Shown piece after piece: positions 16,688-25,394 of a DNA stretch of 64,000 nt. The notes below the pieces were generated by a model. The model saw only the letters and a list, made by a program, of their open reading frames with translations, did no database searches and had not been told where the DNA came from. Position numbers and translations under genes: made by a program. The first letter of the stretch is position 1; each line of letters opens with the position of its first letter. The stretch is from JAVBMU01 sp031552185 (lineage in GTDB: Bacteria > Actinomycetota > Actinomycetes > Actinomycetales > Cellulomonadaceae). The DNA lies in NCBI GenBank assembly GCA_031552185.1, contig JAVBMU010000033.1, positions 1 through 64,000 of the forward strand, written 5' to 3'.

Positions 16688-18184
16688 ATGTCGATGGATC
16701 AATTGGGTAAGCGTTCGCCGGTCAGCGCCGGCGCGCCACCGTCGGCGTCGCCGGGGACCGCCGGGCGCGGCCCGGCGTTCATCACCTGGGTGACGCTGGC
16801 GTTCATGACGACGGCGTCGGTCGCCAGCCTTCGGCCGGCGCCGACGATGGCGGTCTACGGCCTGGCGGCGGTGTTCTTGTACCTCGTGCCGGCGATCGTC
16901 TTCCTGCTGCCGACGTCGCTGGTCTCCGCGGAACTGGCCTCCGGCTGGTCCGGCGGGGTGTACCGCTGGGTGGCGGACGGTATCTCGAAGCCCGCCGGCT
17001 TCCTCGCGGTGTGGTGCCAGTTCGCGATGACGATCTTCTACTACCCGAGCCTGCTCGGGTACGTGGCGAGCACCTTCGCGTACATCATCAGTCCCGACTT
17101 GGCGAGCAATGGCCTGTATACGGCGATCGTGATCATCGTGTTGTACTGGACCGGCGTCTGGGTTTCGTCGCAGGGGACAAAGACGGTGGCTGGCCTCAGC
17201 TCGATGGGCCTGATCATCGGAACGCTGATCCCGGCGGCGATCCTGGTGATCCTCGGCGTGGTTTTCCTTGGGCAGGGGAACGAGTCCGCCGCGCCGATGG
17301 ATACCGAACATCTGTTGCCCGCCTGGACGGGGCTGGCCTCACTGGTGCTGATCGTGAACAACTTCCTGTCCTATGCCGGCATGGAGATGAATGCCGTGCA
17401 CGTGAATACGTTGCGCAACCCGGGCCGGGAGTTCCCGCGCTCGATGTTTCTGGCGATCGGCCTGGTGCTGGTGATCTTCATCCTCCCGGCGCTCGCGATC
17501 AGTTGGGTGATCCCGGCTGATCAACTCAGCCTCACGGCGGGTGTGATGCAGGCGTTCGACGCGTTCTTCGCCAACTTCCACGTCGGTTGGCTCACCCCGA
17601 TCCTCGGCTTCATGCTGATCGCCGCCTCCCTGGGCGGCATGCTGACCTGGCTGGCCGGGCCGTCGAAGGGCCTGCTAACGGTGGCCCGCGAGGAGGGCTA
17701 CCTGCCGCCGTTCCTGCAGCGCCTGAACCGCCACGGCGTGCAGCAGAACATCCTCGTCTCCCAGGGCGTATTCACGACGCTGATTGCCCTGCTGTACGCG
17801 TTCATTCCCGAGGTCTCCAGTGCCTACTGGATCTTGTCCGTGATGACCACCCAGGTGTACTTGGTGATGTATCTATTGCTGTTCGTAGCGGCCATGCGGC
17901 TGCGCCGGATCGCGCCCGACCATCCGCGCGGCTACCGGACCCCGGCCCTGGCGTTCGTTTGTGTCGTCGGGCTGGTCGCCTCGGCGGCGGCGCTGTTCAT
18001 CGGCTTCGTCCCACCGGCCCAGTTCGGGTCCGGCAGCGTGGGCGGGTACGTGGCGCTCGTCGGTGGCGGACTGGTGCTGATCGGCTTCGTCATTCCCTGG
18101 CTGTTCTACGTGTCCCGCAAGCCGAGTTGGCGTTCGCCCGCCGGCCCGGACGAGGCCTCGGCCAAGGCAGGTGAGCCGGAATGA
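16688..18184 (+). CDS. APC-family amino-acid antiporter (glutamate/GABA type)
   Basis: The 498-residue membrane protein has about 12 hydrophobic helices. It resembles the glutamate:GABA antiporter GadC branch of the APC superfamily: the first helix region PAFITWVTLAFMTTASVASL, the LVSAELASGWSGGVYRWVAD segment, and NNFLSYAGMEMNAVHV in helix 6. GadC exchanges external glutamate for GABA to consume protons; no glutamate decarboxylase is seen nearby, so the substrate is uncertain. The ATG at 16688 has GAGAGGG upstream. The stop overlaps the next gene by ATGA. Confidence 0.82.
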   Translation: MSMDQLGKRSPVSAGAPPSASPGTAGRGPAFITWVTLAFMTTASVASLRPAPTMAVYGLAAVFLYLVPAIVFLLPTSLVSAELASGWSGGVYRWVADGISKPAGFLAVWCQFAMTIFYYPSLLGYVASTFAYIISPDLASNGLYTAIVIIVLYWTGVWVSSQGTKTVAGLSSMGLIIGTLIPAAILVILGVVFLGQGNESAAPMDTEHLLPAWTGLASLVLIVNNFLSYAGMEMNAVHVNTLRNPGREFPRSMFLAIGLVLVIFILPALAISWVIPADQLSLTAGVMQAFDAFFANFHVGWLTPILGFMLIAASLGGMLTWLAGPSKGLLTVAREEGYLPPFLQRLNRHGVQQNILVSQGVFTTLIALLYAFIPEVSSAYWILSVMTTQVYLVMYLLLFVAAMRLRRIAPDHPRGYRTPALAFVCVVGLVASAAALFIGFVPPAQFGSGSVGGYVALVGGGLVLIGFVIPWLFYVSRKPSWRSPAGPDEASAKAGEPE

Positions 18185-18663
18185 GCGCGGAACTGGATGA
18201 GGGCGCCCGCCCGCGCAAGCGCTGGGTGACGTACACCGCGGTCGGGCTGCTCGCCCTCGGGCTCGGCACGGTCATGGTGATCCAGTTCGACAACCACCGG
18301 TCCAACTCCGACGCCCGCGTGGCCGAGCAGAAGGCGGGCGAACTGAACGACCGACTCACCGCGGCCGGCGTCGCGCCGCTGGACGAGGACACCGTGGTGC
18401 AGTTCCTCGGCTCCGACGGCGGGGCGATCTGCGCCAAGGCATCGTCGCTCGGCAACGCGACGGCGAACCTCTCCTCGGCCAATGGCGCCGCCGGGCCGGG
18501 GCTGCGGGTCTCCCTGGTCGACGAGCGGCGGCTGGCCGCGGACCGGCTGGTGATCGAGATCTATTGCCCGGAGAACCTCGACGACTTCAACGACTTCGTG
18601 GCTGCGCTGCGCCTCGACTCGACCACGACCACCGGGCAGACGCCCGCGGCCACGCCGGGCTGA
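18181..18663 (+). CDS. Small membrane-anchored hypothetical protein
   Basis: The 160-residue protein has a short cytoplasmic N-terminus, one transmembrane segment (YTAVGLLALGLGTVMVIQF, residues of about 18-36) and an extracytoplasmic domain of about 120 residues ending in a Thr-rich tail. One Cys pair is possible (GAICAKAS and EIYCPEN). It overlaps the antiporter by ATGA, so it may be an accessory protein. The family is not recognised. Confidence 0.72.
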   Translation: MSAELDEGARPRKRWVTYTAVGLLALGLGTVMVIQFDNHRSNSDARVAEQKAGELNDRLTAAGVAPLDEDTVVQFLGSDGGAICAKASSLGNATANLSSANGAAGPGLRVSLVDERRLAADRLVIEIYCPENLDDFNDFVAALRLDSTTTTGQTPAATPG

Positions 18664-18680
18664 GCCGGCACCGCCGCCGG

Positions 18681-20450
18681 CTACGGCACCGGCACCGCCT
18701 CCTGGCGCAACGCCCAGCAGTAGTCCGGCACGTCGAGCAACTCGCGGTGCGTCCCGCGGGCCAGGACCGTGGCCGGCCCGGTCGCGCCCTGCGCGCGGCC
18801 GAGGAGCAGGATCTCGTCCACCTCGGCCAGCGCGCTGAGCCGGTGGGTGGCGATCACGACGCCGTGGTTCGCCTGGCGGGTCCGCGCGATGAGTCGGGAC
18901 ACCAGGGCGTCGGCGCCGGCCGGGTCGAGGTGCTCGGCCGGTTCGTCGACCAGGAGCAGCGGCGCCGGCGCCAGCAGGGCGCGGGCGACGAGCAGCCGCC
19001 GCCGCTCGCCCCCGGAGATGGTGGTGGCGTCCGGCCCGAGCCTGGTGTCGAGACCGTCCGGCAGCGCCCGGACCCAGGCGAGCAGGCCGACGTCGGCCAG
19101 GACCCGTTCGGCGGCGGCGGCATCGGCGTCGCCGCGGGCGACGCGTAGGTTCTCCAGGACGGAGGTTTCGAAGATGTGGCCGTCTTCGGCGACGAAGACC
19201 GCCCGGGCGGCAAGCGCCCGGGAGTCGAGATCGGCCGTCGCGGTCCCGCCGACCGTCGCCGAGCCCTCGACGGGGGCCAGGATCCCCGCGGCCGTCATCA
19301 GCAGGGTGGTCTTGCCGACGCCCGAGGGCCCGACGACGGCGACGGCCCGGCCCGGTTCCGCAACCAGGTCGACGCCCGCAATCACGGCACGCCCGGACCA
19401 GCCGCAGGCGGCGTCGGACAGCCGCAGCGTGTGGTCCTGGGCAGTCGAGGGAGCCGGCGCGGCCGGCAGGCGGGAGCCCACCGCCTCGATGCAGGCGTCG
19501 TCGACGAGTTCCAGGACGCGCCGCGCGGCGATCCGCGAGCGGCGCAACTGCACGGCGGCGGCCGGCAGCGCGCCCGCCGCCTCGAACGCCGCCAGCGGCG
19601 TCAGCACGATCACGCTCAGTTCCACCGGCGCGAGCGCGCCCGCGGTCACCGCCGGAATACCGAGCCAGAGTGAGGCCAGCACCGCGAGGCCGATGGCCGC
19701 GTTGGTCAGCGCCACGGACAGCCCGGACATGCGCCCACCGGCGTCGTTCACGGCCGCCAGTTCGCGGTCGGCCGCGCGCAGTGCCGACATCGTCGGGTCC
19801 ATCCGGCCGGACACCAGGAGGGGGCCGGCGGATTCGAGGGCCTCCACCACGGCCGCGCTCATGGCCGCCCGCGCGGCGGAGCCCCGCTCCTCGACGGCCC
19901 GCGCCGAGCGCGCCGACAGCCACGGCGCCACCACGCCCGCGAGCACGAGGCAGCCGGCGAGGGCGGCGCCCGCGCCGGGCAGGAACGCCCCGACCAGAAT
20001 GACCGACCCGAGCGAGATCGTGACCGCGACCCCGATCGGAATCAGGGCCCGCACCACAAGGTCGCCGACGGCGTCGACGTCGGCCCCGACCCGGGCGAGG
20101 AGATCCCCGCGCCGCAACCGGACCAGCGCGGCCGGCCGGCCGGCCGCCATTGCGTCGTAGAGATTCGTGCGCAGCGCGGCCATGCCGCGCAGCGCGACGT
20201 CGTGCGAGGCCACGCGCTCGGTGTAGCGGAAAACCCCACGCCCGATGCCGAAGGCCCGGACCGCAACCACGGCCACCGAGAGTTGCAGCACGGGCGGCAT
20301 CTGGGAGGCGCGGGCGATCAGCCAGGCGGAGGCGGCGGTCAGGCCGACGGCGCACCCCAACGCCAGAGTGCCGAGCGCGACGGCGGCCGCCACCCGTCGC
20401 CAGGGCACATCCAGCAGCCGGACGGCTCGCCACAACGGGTCGCGCCTCAT
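18681..20450 (-). CDS. cydC: Thiol-reductant ABC exporter, subunit CydC
   Basis: The 589-residue half-transporter joins six membrane helices (first about 320 residues) to an ATPase domain. Walker A is GPSGVGKTT, the signature is ISGGERRRL, Walker B is LLLVDEPAEHLD and the H-loop is ATHRLS. CydDC exports glutathione/cysteine and is needed to assemble cytochrome bd. The start is ATG 20450, overlapping the cydD stop by ATGA. It is the last gene of the cydABDC operon. Confidence 0.94.
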   Translation of the reverse strand: MRRDPLWRAVRLLDVPWRRVAAAVALGTLALGCAVGLTAASAWLIARASQMPPVLQLSVAVVAVRAFGIGRGVFRYTERVASHDVALRGMAALRTNLYDAMAAGRPAALVRLRRGDLLARVGADVDAVGDLVVRALIPIGVAVTISLGSVILVGAFLPGAGAALAGCLVLAGVVAPWLSARSARAVEERGSAARAAMSAAVVEALESAGPLLVSGRMDPTMSALRAADRELAAVNDAGGRMSGLSVALTNAAIGLAVLASLWLGIPAVTAGALAPVELSVIVLTPLAAFEAAGALPAAAVQLRRSRIAARRVLELVDDACIEAVGSRLPAAPAPSTAQDHTLRLSDAACGWSGRAVIAGVDLVAEPGRAVAVVGPSGVGKTTLLMTAAGILAPVEGSATVGGTATADLDSRALAARAVFVAEDGHIFETSVLENLRVARGDADAAAAERVLADVGLLAWVRALPDGLDTRLGPDATTISGGERRRLLVARALLAPAPLLLVDEPAEHLDPAGADALVSRLIARTRQANHGVVIATHRLSALAEVDEILLLGRAQGATGPATVLARGTHRELLDVPDYCWALRQEAVPVP

Positions 20451-22192
20451 GCGGCGACCTGCACGGTGTCGGGCGCGCAGCGGACCTCGACCTCGACGTC
20501 GGCGAGCCGAACCAGGGCCGGCCGGTGCGCGATGACCACGACGGTGCGGCCCTGCGCCCGCCACGCCCGCACGGCGTCGAGCACGGTCTGTTCACTTGCC
20601 GCGTCGAGGTGCGCGGTCGGTTCGTCCAGGATCACGAGCGGCACCTCGCGGGGGTCGGCGAGCAGGGCGGCGGTCAACGCCACGCGCTGGCGCTGACCCA
20701 CGGACAGGCCCACCCCGCCGCGCCCGATGAGCGTCGCCCAGCCCTCGGGCAGGTCCGCGACGACGGCGTCCAGGCCGGTGGTCCGCGCGGCGGCGGCCAG
20801 GGCGTCGTCGGCCACGTCCGCCTCCGCGACGACGACGTCGCGCAGCCGGCCGGGGGCGATGGGTGGACGTTGCGGCACCCAGGCGATGCGGGGCCAGTAT
20901 GTGGTCGGATCGAACTCCGCCAGGTCCTCGCCGTCGGCCGGCGCGGCGTCCGGCGGTCCGGCATCCGCAACGGTGGGGACGATCCGCACCGTCCCGGCGT
21001 CGGGCCGGACCAGGCCGAGCAGGGCGAGGGCGGTAGTCGACTTCCCGACGCCGCTCGGCCCGGTCAGGGCGATGACCTGCCCGACGGCGCCCGGCCGGGC
21101 CGGGTCGGCCACCGGGACATCGAAGGTGAGTTCCGCGGGCGCGAGAAGCCCCCGCGCACCGGCCCGGACGCCCAGGCCGCGCACCCGGATCGTCGAGCCG
21201 GCCAGCGGGGGAGCGGTCCGGGTGCCGGGAGCGGGCACCGGCGTGTCGAGGATCTCGAAGACCCGCTCGGCCGCGGCGATGCCATCGGTCGAGGCATGGA
21301 ACTGCATGCCCACCTGACGCAGCGGCAGGTAGACCTCGGGCGCCAGGACCAGGATCGCGAGGGAGGGCTCGAGGCCGATCGAGCCATTGACCAGCCGCAG
21401 CCCGATGGTGACGGCCACGAGGGCAACCGAGATGGTGGTCAGCAGCTCGAGCACCATCCCGGAGAGGAAGGCGACGCGCAGGGTGCCCATGGTGGCCCGG
21501 CGGTTCGCGTCGCCGAGTTCGCGCACGCGCCGGCCCGGGCCGATCTCCCGGCCGTAGGCCCGCAGCGTGGGCAGGCCGGCCAGCAGGTCGAGCACCTGAC
21601 CGCCGAGGCGCTGCATCACCACCAGGCGCCGTTGCGAGGTGCCCTCGGTGAGCCGCCCGATCAGGGTCATGAAGAGCGGGACCAGGGGGATGGTCACCAC
21701 GATGATGGCCGCCGAGATCCAGTCCAGCCCGAGCACCACCAGGAGGGTGGCCGGGGTGACGGTGGCGGCCAGCAGGAGCTGGGGCAGGTATCGCACCAGG
21801 TAGGGCTCGAGCGCGTCCAGACCGCGCGTCGCGAGGGTGCCGACCTCGGTTCCCCAGCCGCCCGCGAGCCGGCGCGGTCCGAGCGCGACGGCGTGGCCCA
21901 CCACCTGCTCGCGCAGTTCGGCGATGGTTCGGGCCGAGGCCCGGAACGCGAACCGCTCCTGCGCCCAGGAGCAACAGGAGCGGGCCGCCACAACGACGGC
22001 CAGGACGGCCACGCGGCCCCGAAGCTCGGGGAGCGTGGCCGTCCCGGTCACGGCCGGCGCCAGGACGGCGGCGATCGAGAGGGCCTGGGCGATCACCAGG
22101 GCGGCGGTGCCGAGGCCGAGCGCGGCGGTCAGCACCACGTACCCTCGGGCCGCCCTGGCCTGCCGCAGCAGCCGCGGGTCGAGAGGCTTCAC
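20447..22192 (-). CDS. cydD: Thiol-reductant ABC exporter, subunit CydD
   Basis: The 581-residue half-transporter pairs with CydC. The membrane domain contains the conserved RYLPQLLLAATVTPATLL region typical of CydD. The ATPase domain has Walker A GPSGVGKSTTALALLG, signature LSVGQRQRVAL (Val for the usual second Gly) and Walker B LVILDEPTAHLD. An Asp/Ala/Pro-rich insert lies between Walker A and the Q-loop (around residues 400-425). The GTG at 22192 overlaps the cydB stop. Confidence 0.94.
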   Translation of the reverse strand: MKPLDPRLLRQARAARGYVVLTAALGLGTAALVIAQALSIAAVLAPAVTGTATLPELRGRVAVLAVVVAARSCCSWAQERFAFRASARTIAELREQVVGHAVALGPRRLAGGWGTEVGTLATRGLDALEPYLVRYLPQLLLAATVTPATLLVVLGLDWISAAIIVVTIPLVPLFMTLIGRLTEGTSQRRLVVMQRLGGQVLDLLAGLPTLRAYGREIGPGRRVRELGDANRRATMGTLRVAFLSGMVLELLTTISVALVAVTIGLRLVNGSIGLEPSLAILVLAPEVYLPLRQVGMQFHASTDGIAAAERVFEILDTPVPAPGTRTAPPLAGSTIRVRGLGVRAGARGLLAPAELTFDVPVADPARPGAVGQVIALTGPSGVGKSTTALALLGLVRPDAGTVRIVPTVADAGPPDAAPADGEDLAEFDPTTYWPRIAWVPQRPPIAPGRLRDVVVAEADVADDALAAAARTTGLDAVVADLPEGWATLIGRGGVGLSVGQRQRVALTAALLADPREVPLVILDEPTAHLDAASEQTVLDAVRAWRAQGRTVVVIAHRPALVRLADVEVEVRCAPDTVQVAA

Positions 22193-23322
22193 CCGCGAGG
22201 TGCCCCCGTGCTGCCGGCGACCGTCAGGTCGAGCATGCCGGCGCCCGCCGACGGCCCGCCGAAGGCGCCCTTACCGATCTTCTTGAGGGACAGCCCCGAC
22301 TCGGCCGGGATGCTCTCGACCGAGATTCGCTTCCGGAAGACCCAATAGGCCCAGACGGTGTAGGCGAGGACGATCGGGACCATGATCACGGCGACCCACG
22401 TCATCACCCCCAGGGTGTATTGAGTCGAGGAGGCGTTGACGACCGTGAGCGAGTTGGCCGGATCCGTCGCCTTCATCACGTTCGGGTACATAGACCCGAA
22501 GATGAGCGCCACCGCGGCCGGCATCGTGAGCGCCGAAAGGAAGAAGCCCCACCCCTCGCGGCCGGCATTGTTCGCGAGGAAAGTGCCGACGATGGCCAGC
22601 GCGGCCACGAGCACCGCGGCCCACGTCCAGGCCTTGTCGGAGTAGGCCACCTGGGCCCAGATCGCCCAGCCGCCCGCGAAGACGACGGCGGCGAGCGCGA
22701 AGACCTTCGCCTGCCCGCGGGCGCGGTCACGGATGTCCCCGGCGGTCTTCAGGCCGACGTAGGAGGCGCCGTGCATGAGCAGGAGGGACAGCAGGCACAG
22801 GCCGCCCAGGAGGCCGAACGGGCTGAGCAGCGCCCAGAACCCGCCCGTGTACGCGTGCTGCTCATCGAGCTGCACGCCCTTGACCAGGTTCGCGAAGGCG
22901 ACGCCCCACAAGATGGCGGGCAGCCACGAGCCGATGCCGATGCCCAGATCGCACCACCGCGCCCACTTGCCGTCGATCACCTTGCCGCGGTACTCGAACG
23001 AGACCCCGCGCAGGATGAGCGCGACCAGGATGAGCAGCAGCGGCAGATAGAAGCCCGAGAACAGGGTGGCGTACCAGTGCGGGAACGCCGCGAACGTCGC
23101 GCCGCCCGCGGTGAGCAGCCACACTTCGTTGCCGTCCCAGACCGGGCCGATCGTGTTGATCAGCACGCGCCGCTCCTTCTCCTTCGTGGCGGCGTCGCCC
23201 TTCGGGAGAATGGACAGGAGCATGCCGACGCCGAGGTCGAAGCCCTCGAGGACCAGGTAGCCGGTCCACAGGACAGCGACGAGCAGGAACCAGAGGATCT
23301 GCAGGAAGGTTGGATCAATCAT
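22189..23322 (-). CDS. cydB: Cytochrome bd oxidase subunit II
   Basis: The 377-residue membrane protein is CydB, the structural partner of CydA in the quinol oxidase that reduces oxygen at low tension. YLVLEGFDLGVGMLL in the first helix and RRVLINTIGPVWDGNEVWLLTAGG are the family signatures. It starts at ATG 23322, 21 nt after cydA, with GGGAGAGA upstream. A Gly/Ser-rich C-terminal tail extends past the last helix. Confidence 0.96.
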   Translation of the reverse strand: MIDPTFLQILWFLLVAVLWTGYLVLEGFDLGVGMLLSILPKGDAATKEKERRVLINTIGPVWDGNEVWLLTAGGATFAAFPHWYATLFSGFYLPLLLILVALILRGVSFEYRGKVIDGKWARWCDLGIGIGSWLPAILWGVAFANLVKGVQLDEQHAYTGGFWALLSPFGLLGGLCLLSLLLMHGASYVGLKTAGDIRDRARGQAKVFALAAVVFAGGWAIWAQVAYSDKAWTWAAVLVAALAIVGTFLANNAGREGWGFFLSALTMPAAVALIFGSMYPNVMKATDPANSLTVVNASSTQYTLGVMTWVAVIMVPIVLAYTVWAYWVFRKRISVESIPAESGLSLKKIGKGAFGGPSAGAGMLDLTVAGSTGAPRG

Positions 23323-23343
23323 CAGTGTCTCTCCCGGTCGCCG

Positions 23344-24849
23344 TCAGTACGCGAAGGTCAGTGGGGCGTCGGCATCGTCGTCGGCGCGGGGCTGCGCCTC
23401 GGGCGACTCGTCCCGGACGTCGAGCGGGATGCCGTCGATCGTGTAGCGGTGCATCAGCTTGTACCAGGCGATCGCGAGCCCGCCGTAGACCAGCGTGAAC
23501 ACGACCATTGAGGTCAGGATCAGGCCCGGCGCGATGGGGGAGACCCCGCGCTCGGTGAGCATCCGCACGCTGTCGATGCCGGAGGGGTTCGGCGCGACGA
23601 TCCACGGCTGACGGCCGATCTCGGTGAAGATCCAGCCGAAGGCGCAGGCGAGGAATGGCGTCGAGATGGCCCAGATGCCGATCCGGGCCAGCCACTTGCT
23701 GTCGCTGACCCGACCGCGGCGGGTCAGCCACCAGCCCGCCAGGGAGAGCAGGACGGAACCGAGCCCCAGGCCGATCATCAGGCGGAAGGACCAGTAGGTG
23801 AGCGCCAGGTTCGGCGAGTAGTCGACGTCGTGCCCGACGGCGGCCTTGTCGCCCTCGCCGTAGCGGTCGGCGTAGTCCTGCTGGACCCCGGGCACGCCCT
23901 TGAGTTCCGCGTTGAAGTCGCCCTCGGCGAGGAAGCTCGTCAGGCCGGGGATGGCCAGGACCTTCGTGACGTCGTCGCAGGAGTTGGAGGAGAAGCTACC
24001 GAGGTGCAGGATCGAGAACTCGGCCTGCTCCGGGTCGGTGTTGCACATCGCCTCGGCCGCGGCCATCTTCATCGGCTGCTGCTCGAACATGAGCTTGGAC
24101 TGCTGGTCGCCGGTCACGATGACACCGAGGCCCGAGACCAGCATGACGATCACACCGAGCGTGATGGCCGGGCGGTACACGTCGCGCGCGATCTCGACGT
24201 TCTCCGCGCGCTTGGTGCGCACGAGCCGGACCATCCACCAGGCGGCGATGCCGGCGACGAAGGTGCCCGCGGTGAGGAACGCCGCGGTCACGGTGTGCGG
24301 CCACGCGGCCCAGACGGTCGAGTTCGTGACCACGTCGAGGATGCTCTCCATCTCGGCGCGGCCCGTCTCCGGGTTGTACTTTGCGCCGACCGGGTGCTGC
24401 ATCCACGAGTTCGCGGCGATGATGAAGAAGGCCGACAGGTTGACGGAGATCGCGACGAGCCAGATCACCGTCAGGTGGACCCGCTTGGACAGCCGGCCCC
24501 AGCCGAAGATCCACAGGCCGAGGAACGTCGACTCGACGAAGAAGGCGATCAGGGCCTCCATCGCGAGCGGAGCGCCGAAGATGTCGCCGACGAAGCGGGA
24601 GTATTCGCTCCAGGTCATACCGAACTGGAACTCCTGCACGATGCCGGTCACGACGCCCAGCGCGAAGTTGATGAGGAACAGCTTGCCGAAGAATTTCGTC
24701 AACTTCAGCCAGCGCTCGTTGCCCGTCCGCACCCACGCGGTCTGCATGATCGCCACGAGCGGCGCGAGTCCGATCGTGAGTGGGACGAAGATGAAGTGGT
24801 AGACGGTGGTGATGGCGAACTGCCATCGCGCGAGTGTTAGGGCATCCAC
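23344..24849 (-). CDS. cydA: Cytochrome bd oxidase subunit I
   Basis: The 501-residue CydA carries the haems b558, b595 and d. The N-terminal helix has the haem-ligand His18 in VYHFIFVPLTIGLA. GRQPW in the last part is the quinol-site signature, and the Q-loop is of the short type common in actinobacteria. The start is a GTG at 24849 preceded by GAGGAGCG. It leads the cydABDC operon. No site resembling the known Rex operator was found upstream. Confidence 0.96.
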   Translation of the reverse strand: MDALTLARWQFAITTVYHFIFVPLTIGLAPLVAIMQTAWVRTGNERWLKLTKFFGKLFLINFALGVVTGIVQEFQFGMTWSEYSRFVGDIFGAPLAMEALIAFFVESTFLGLWIFGWGRLSKRVHLTVIWLVAISVNLSAFFIIAANSWMQHPVGAKYNPETGRAEMESILDVVTNSTVWAAWPHTVTAAFLTAGTFVAGIAAWWMVRLVRTKRAENVEIARDVYRPAITLGVIVMLVSGLGVIVTGDQQSKLMFEQQPMKMAAAEAMCNTDPEQAEFSILHLGSFSSNSCDDVTKVLAIPGLTSFLAEGDFNAELKGVPGVQQDYADRYGEGDKAAVGHDVDYSPNLALTYWSFRLMIGLGLGSVLLSLAGWWLTRRGRVSDSKWLARIGIWAISTPFLACAFGWIFTEIGRQPWIVAPNPSGIDSVRMLTERGVSPIAPGLILTSMVVFTLVYGGLAIAWYKLMHRYTIDGIPLDVRDESPEAQPRADDDADAPLTFAY

Positions 24850-25394
24850 GTGCGCTCCTCGAGGCAGGGCCGGCAGCTTTGACGACCAAAATTACTGCCG
24901 GGACAAATGTGTGTAGCCGTTCCGCCTCCCCGTGGTTCGGCTGCGTCCCTAATCGTTGCGGATCGATCTGACGAACTGTGCCGAACGCGGGCATGTCCTG
25001 ACTAGTGGCCCCCTATTCTCGGGACCTACGTCCTTAGCCGAGCGAGCGGGTTCCGTCTCGGAATGCGGACATTCCGTCCGGTGGCTGATCGACCTCTGCG
25101 CGGCGCGCGGCGGGGTGTTGGTCGGCGCGACGGGACCGCTCTGTGCGATACTCGACGAAGCTGGGTAGGCATCGCATCGCCGCCCGGCGCGAACGTGCTT
25201 TCGGCGACCGGGCACCGGTTCGCGGAGCGCCGCCCAGGGGTTTTCGACCCCGGCGCGGGCGCCCGCGCCGACCGTCGCCACGGTCGCAACCGACGACTTC
25301 CGTCGCGGGGCGGGCGAGCCAACCGGCGCGCCGCCCGTGACGACTGACCCTTCGCGGGCCTGCCAGATGCGAGCGGCCCGTGGGTAGGAGCGAT
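24850..25394. other. Divergent intergenic region cydA / rne
   Basis: About 545 bases without a convincing gene. A 70-codon open frame near 24956-25168 lacks a ribosome binding site and a recognisable product. CGGAATG and CATTCCG at about 25060-25078 form a small inverted repeat. The region must hold the divergent cyd and rne promoters, but no clear -35/-10 pair was found; it may include a long RNase E leader. Confidence 0.45.

Noticed and set aside
24850..24930. Rex operator upstream of cydA
   Set aside because: The TTGTG...CACAA pattern is not present; the ACACACATTTGT stretch on the minus strand is not palindromic.
24956..25168. 70-codon open frame between cydA and rne
   Set aside because: It begins at TTG without a ribosome binding site and the translation shows no recognisable fold.
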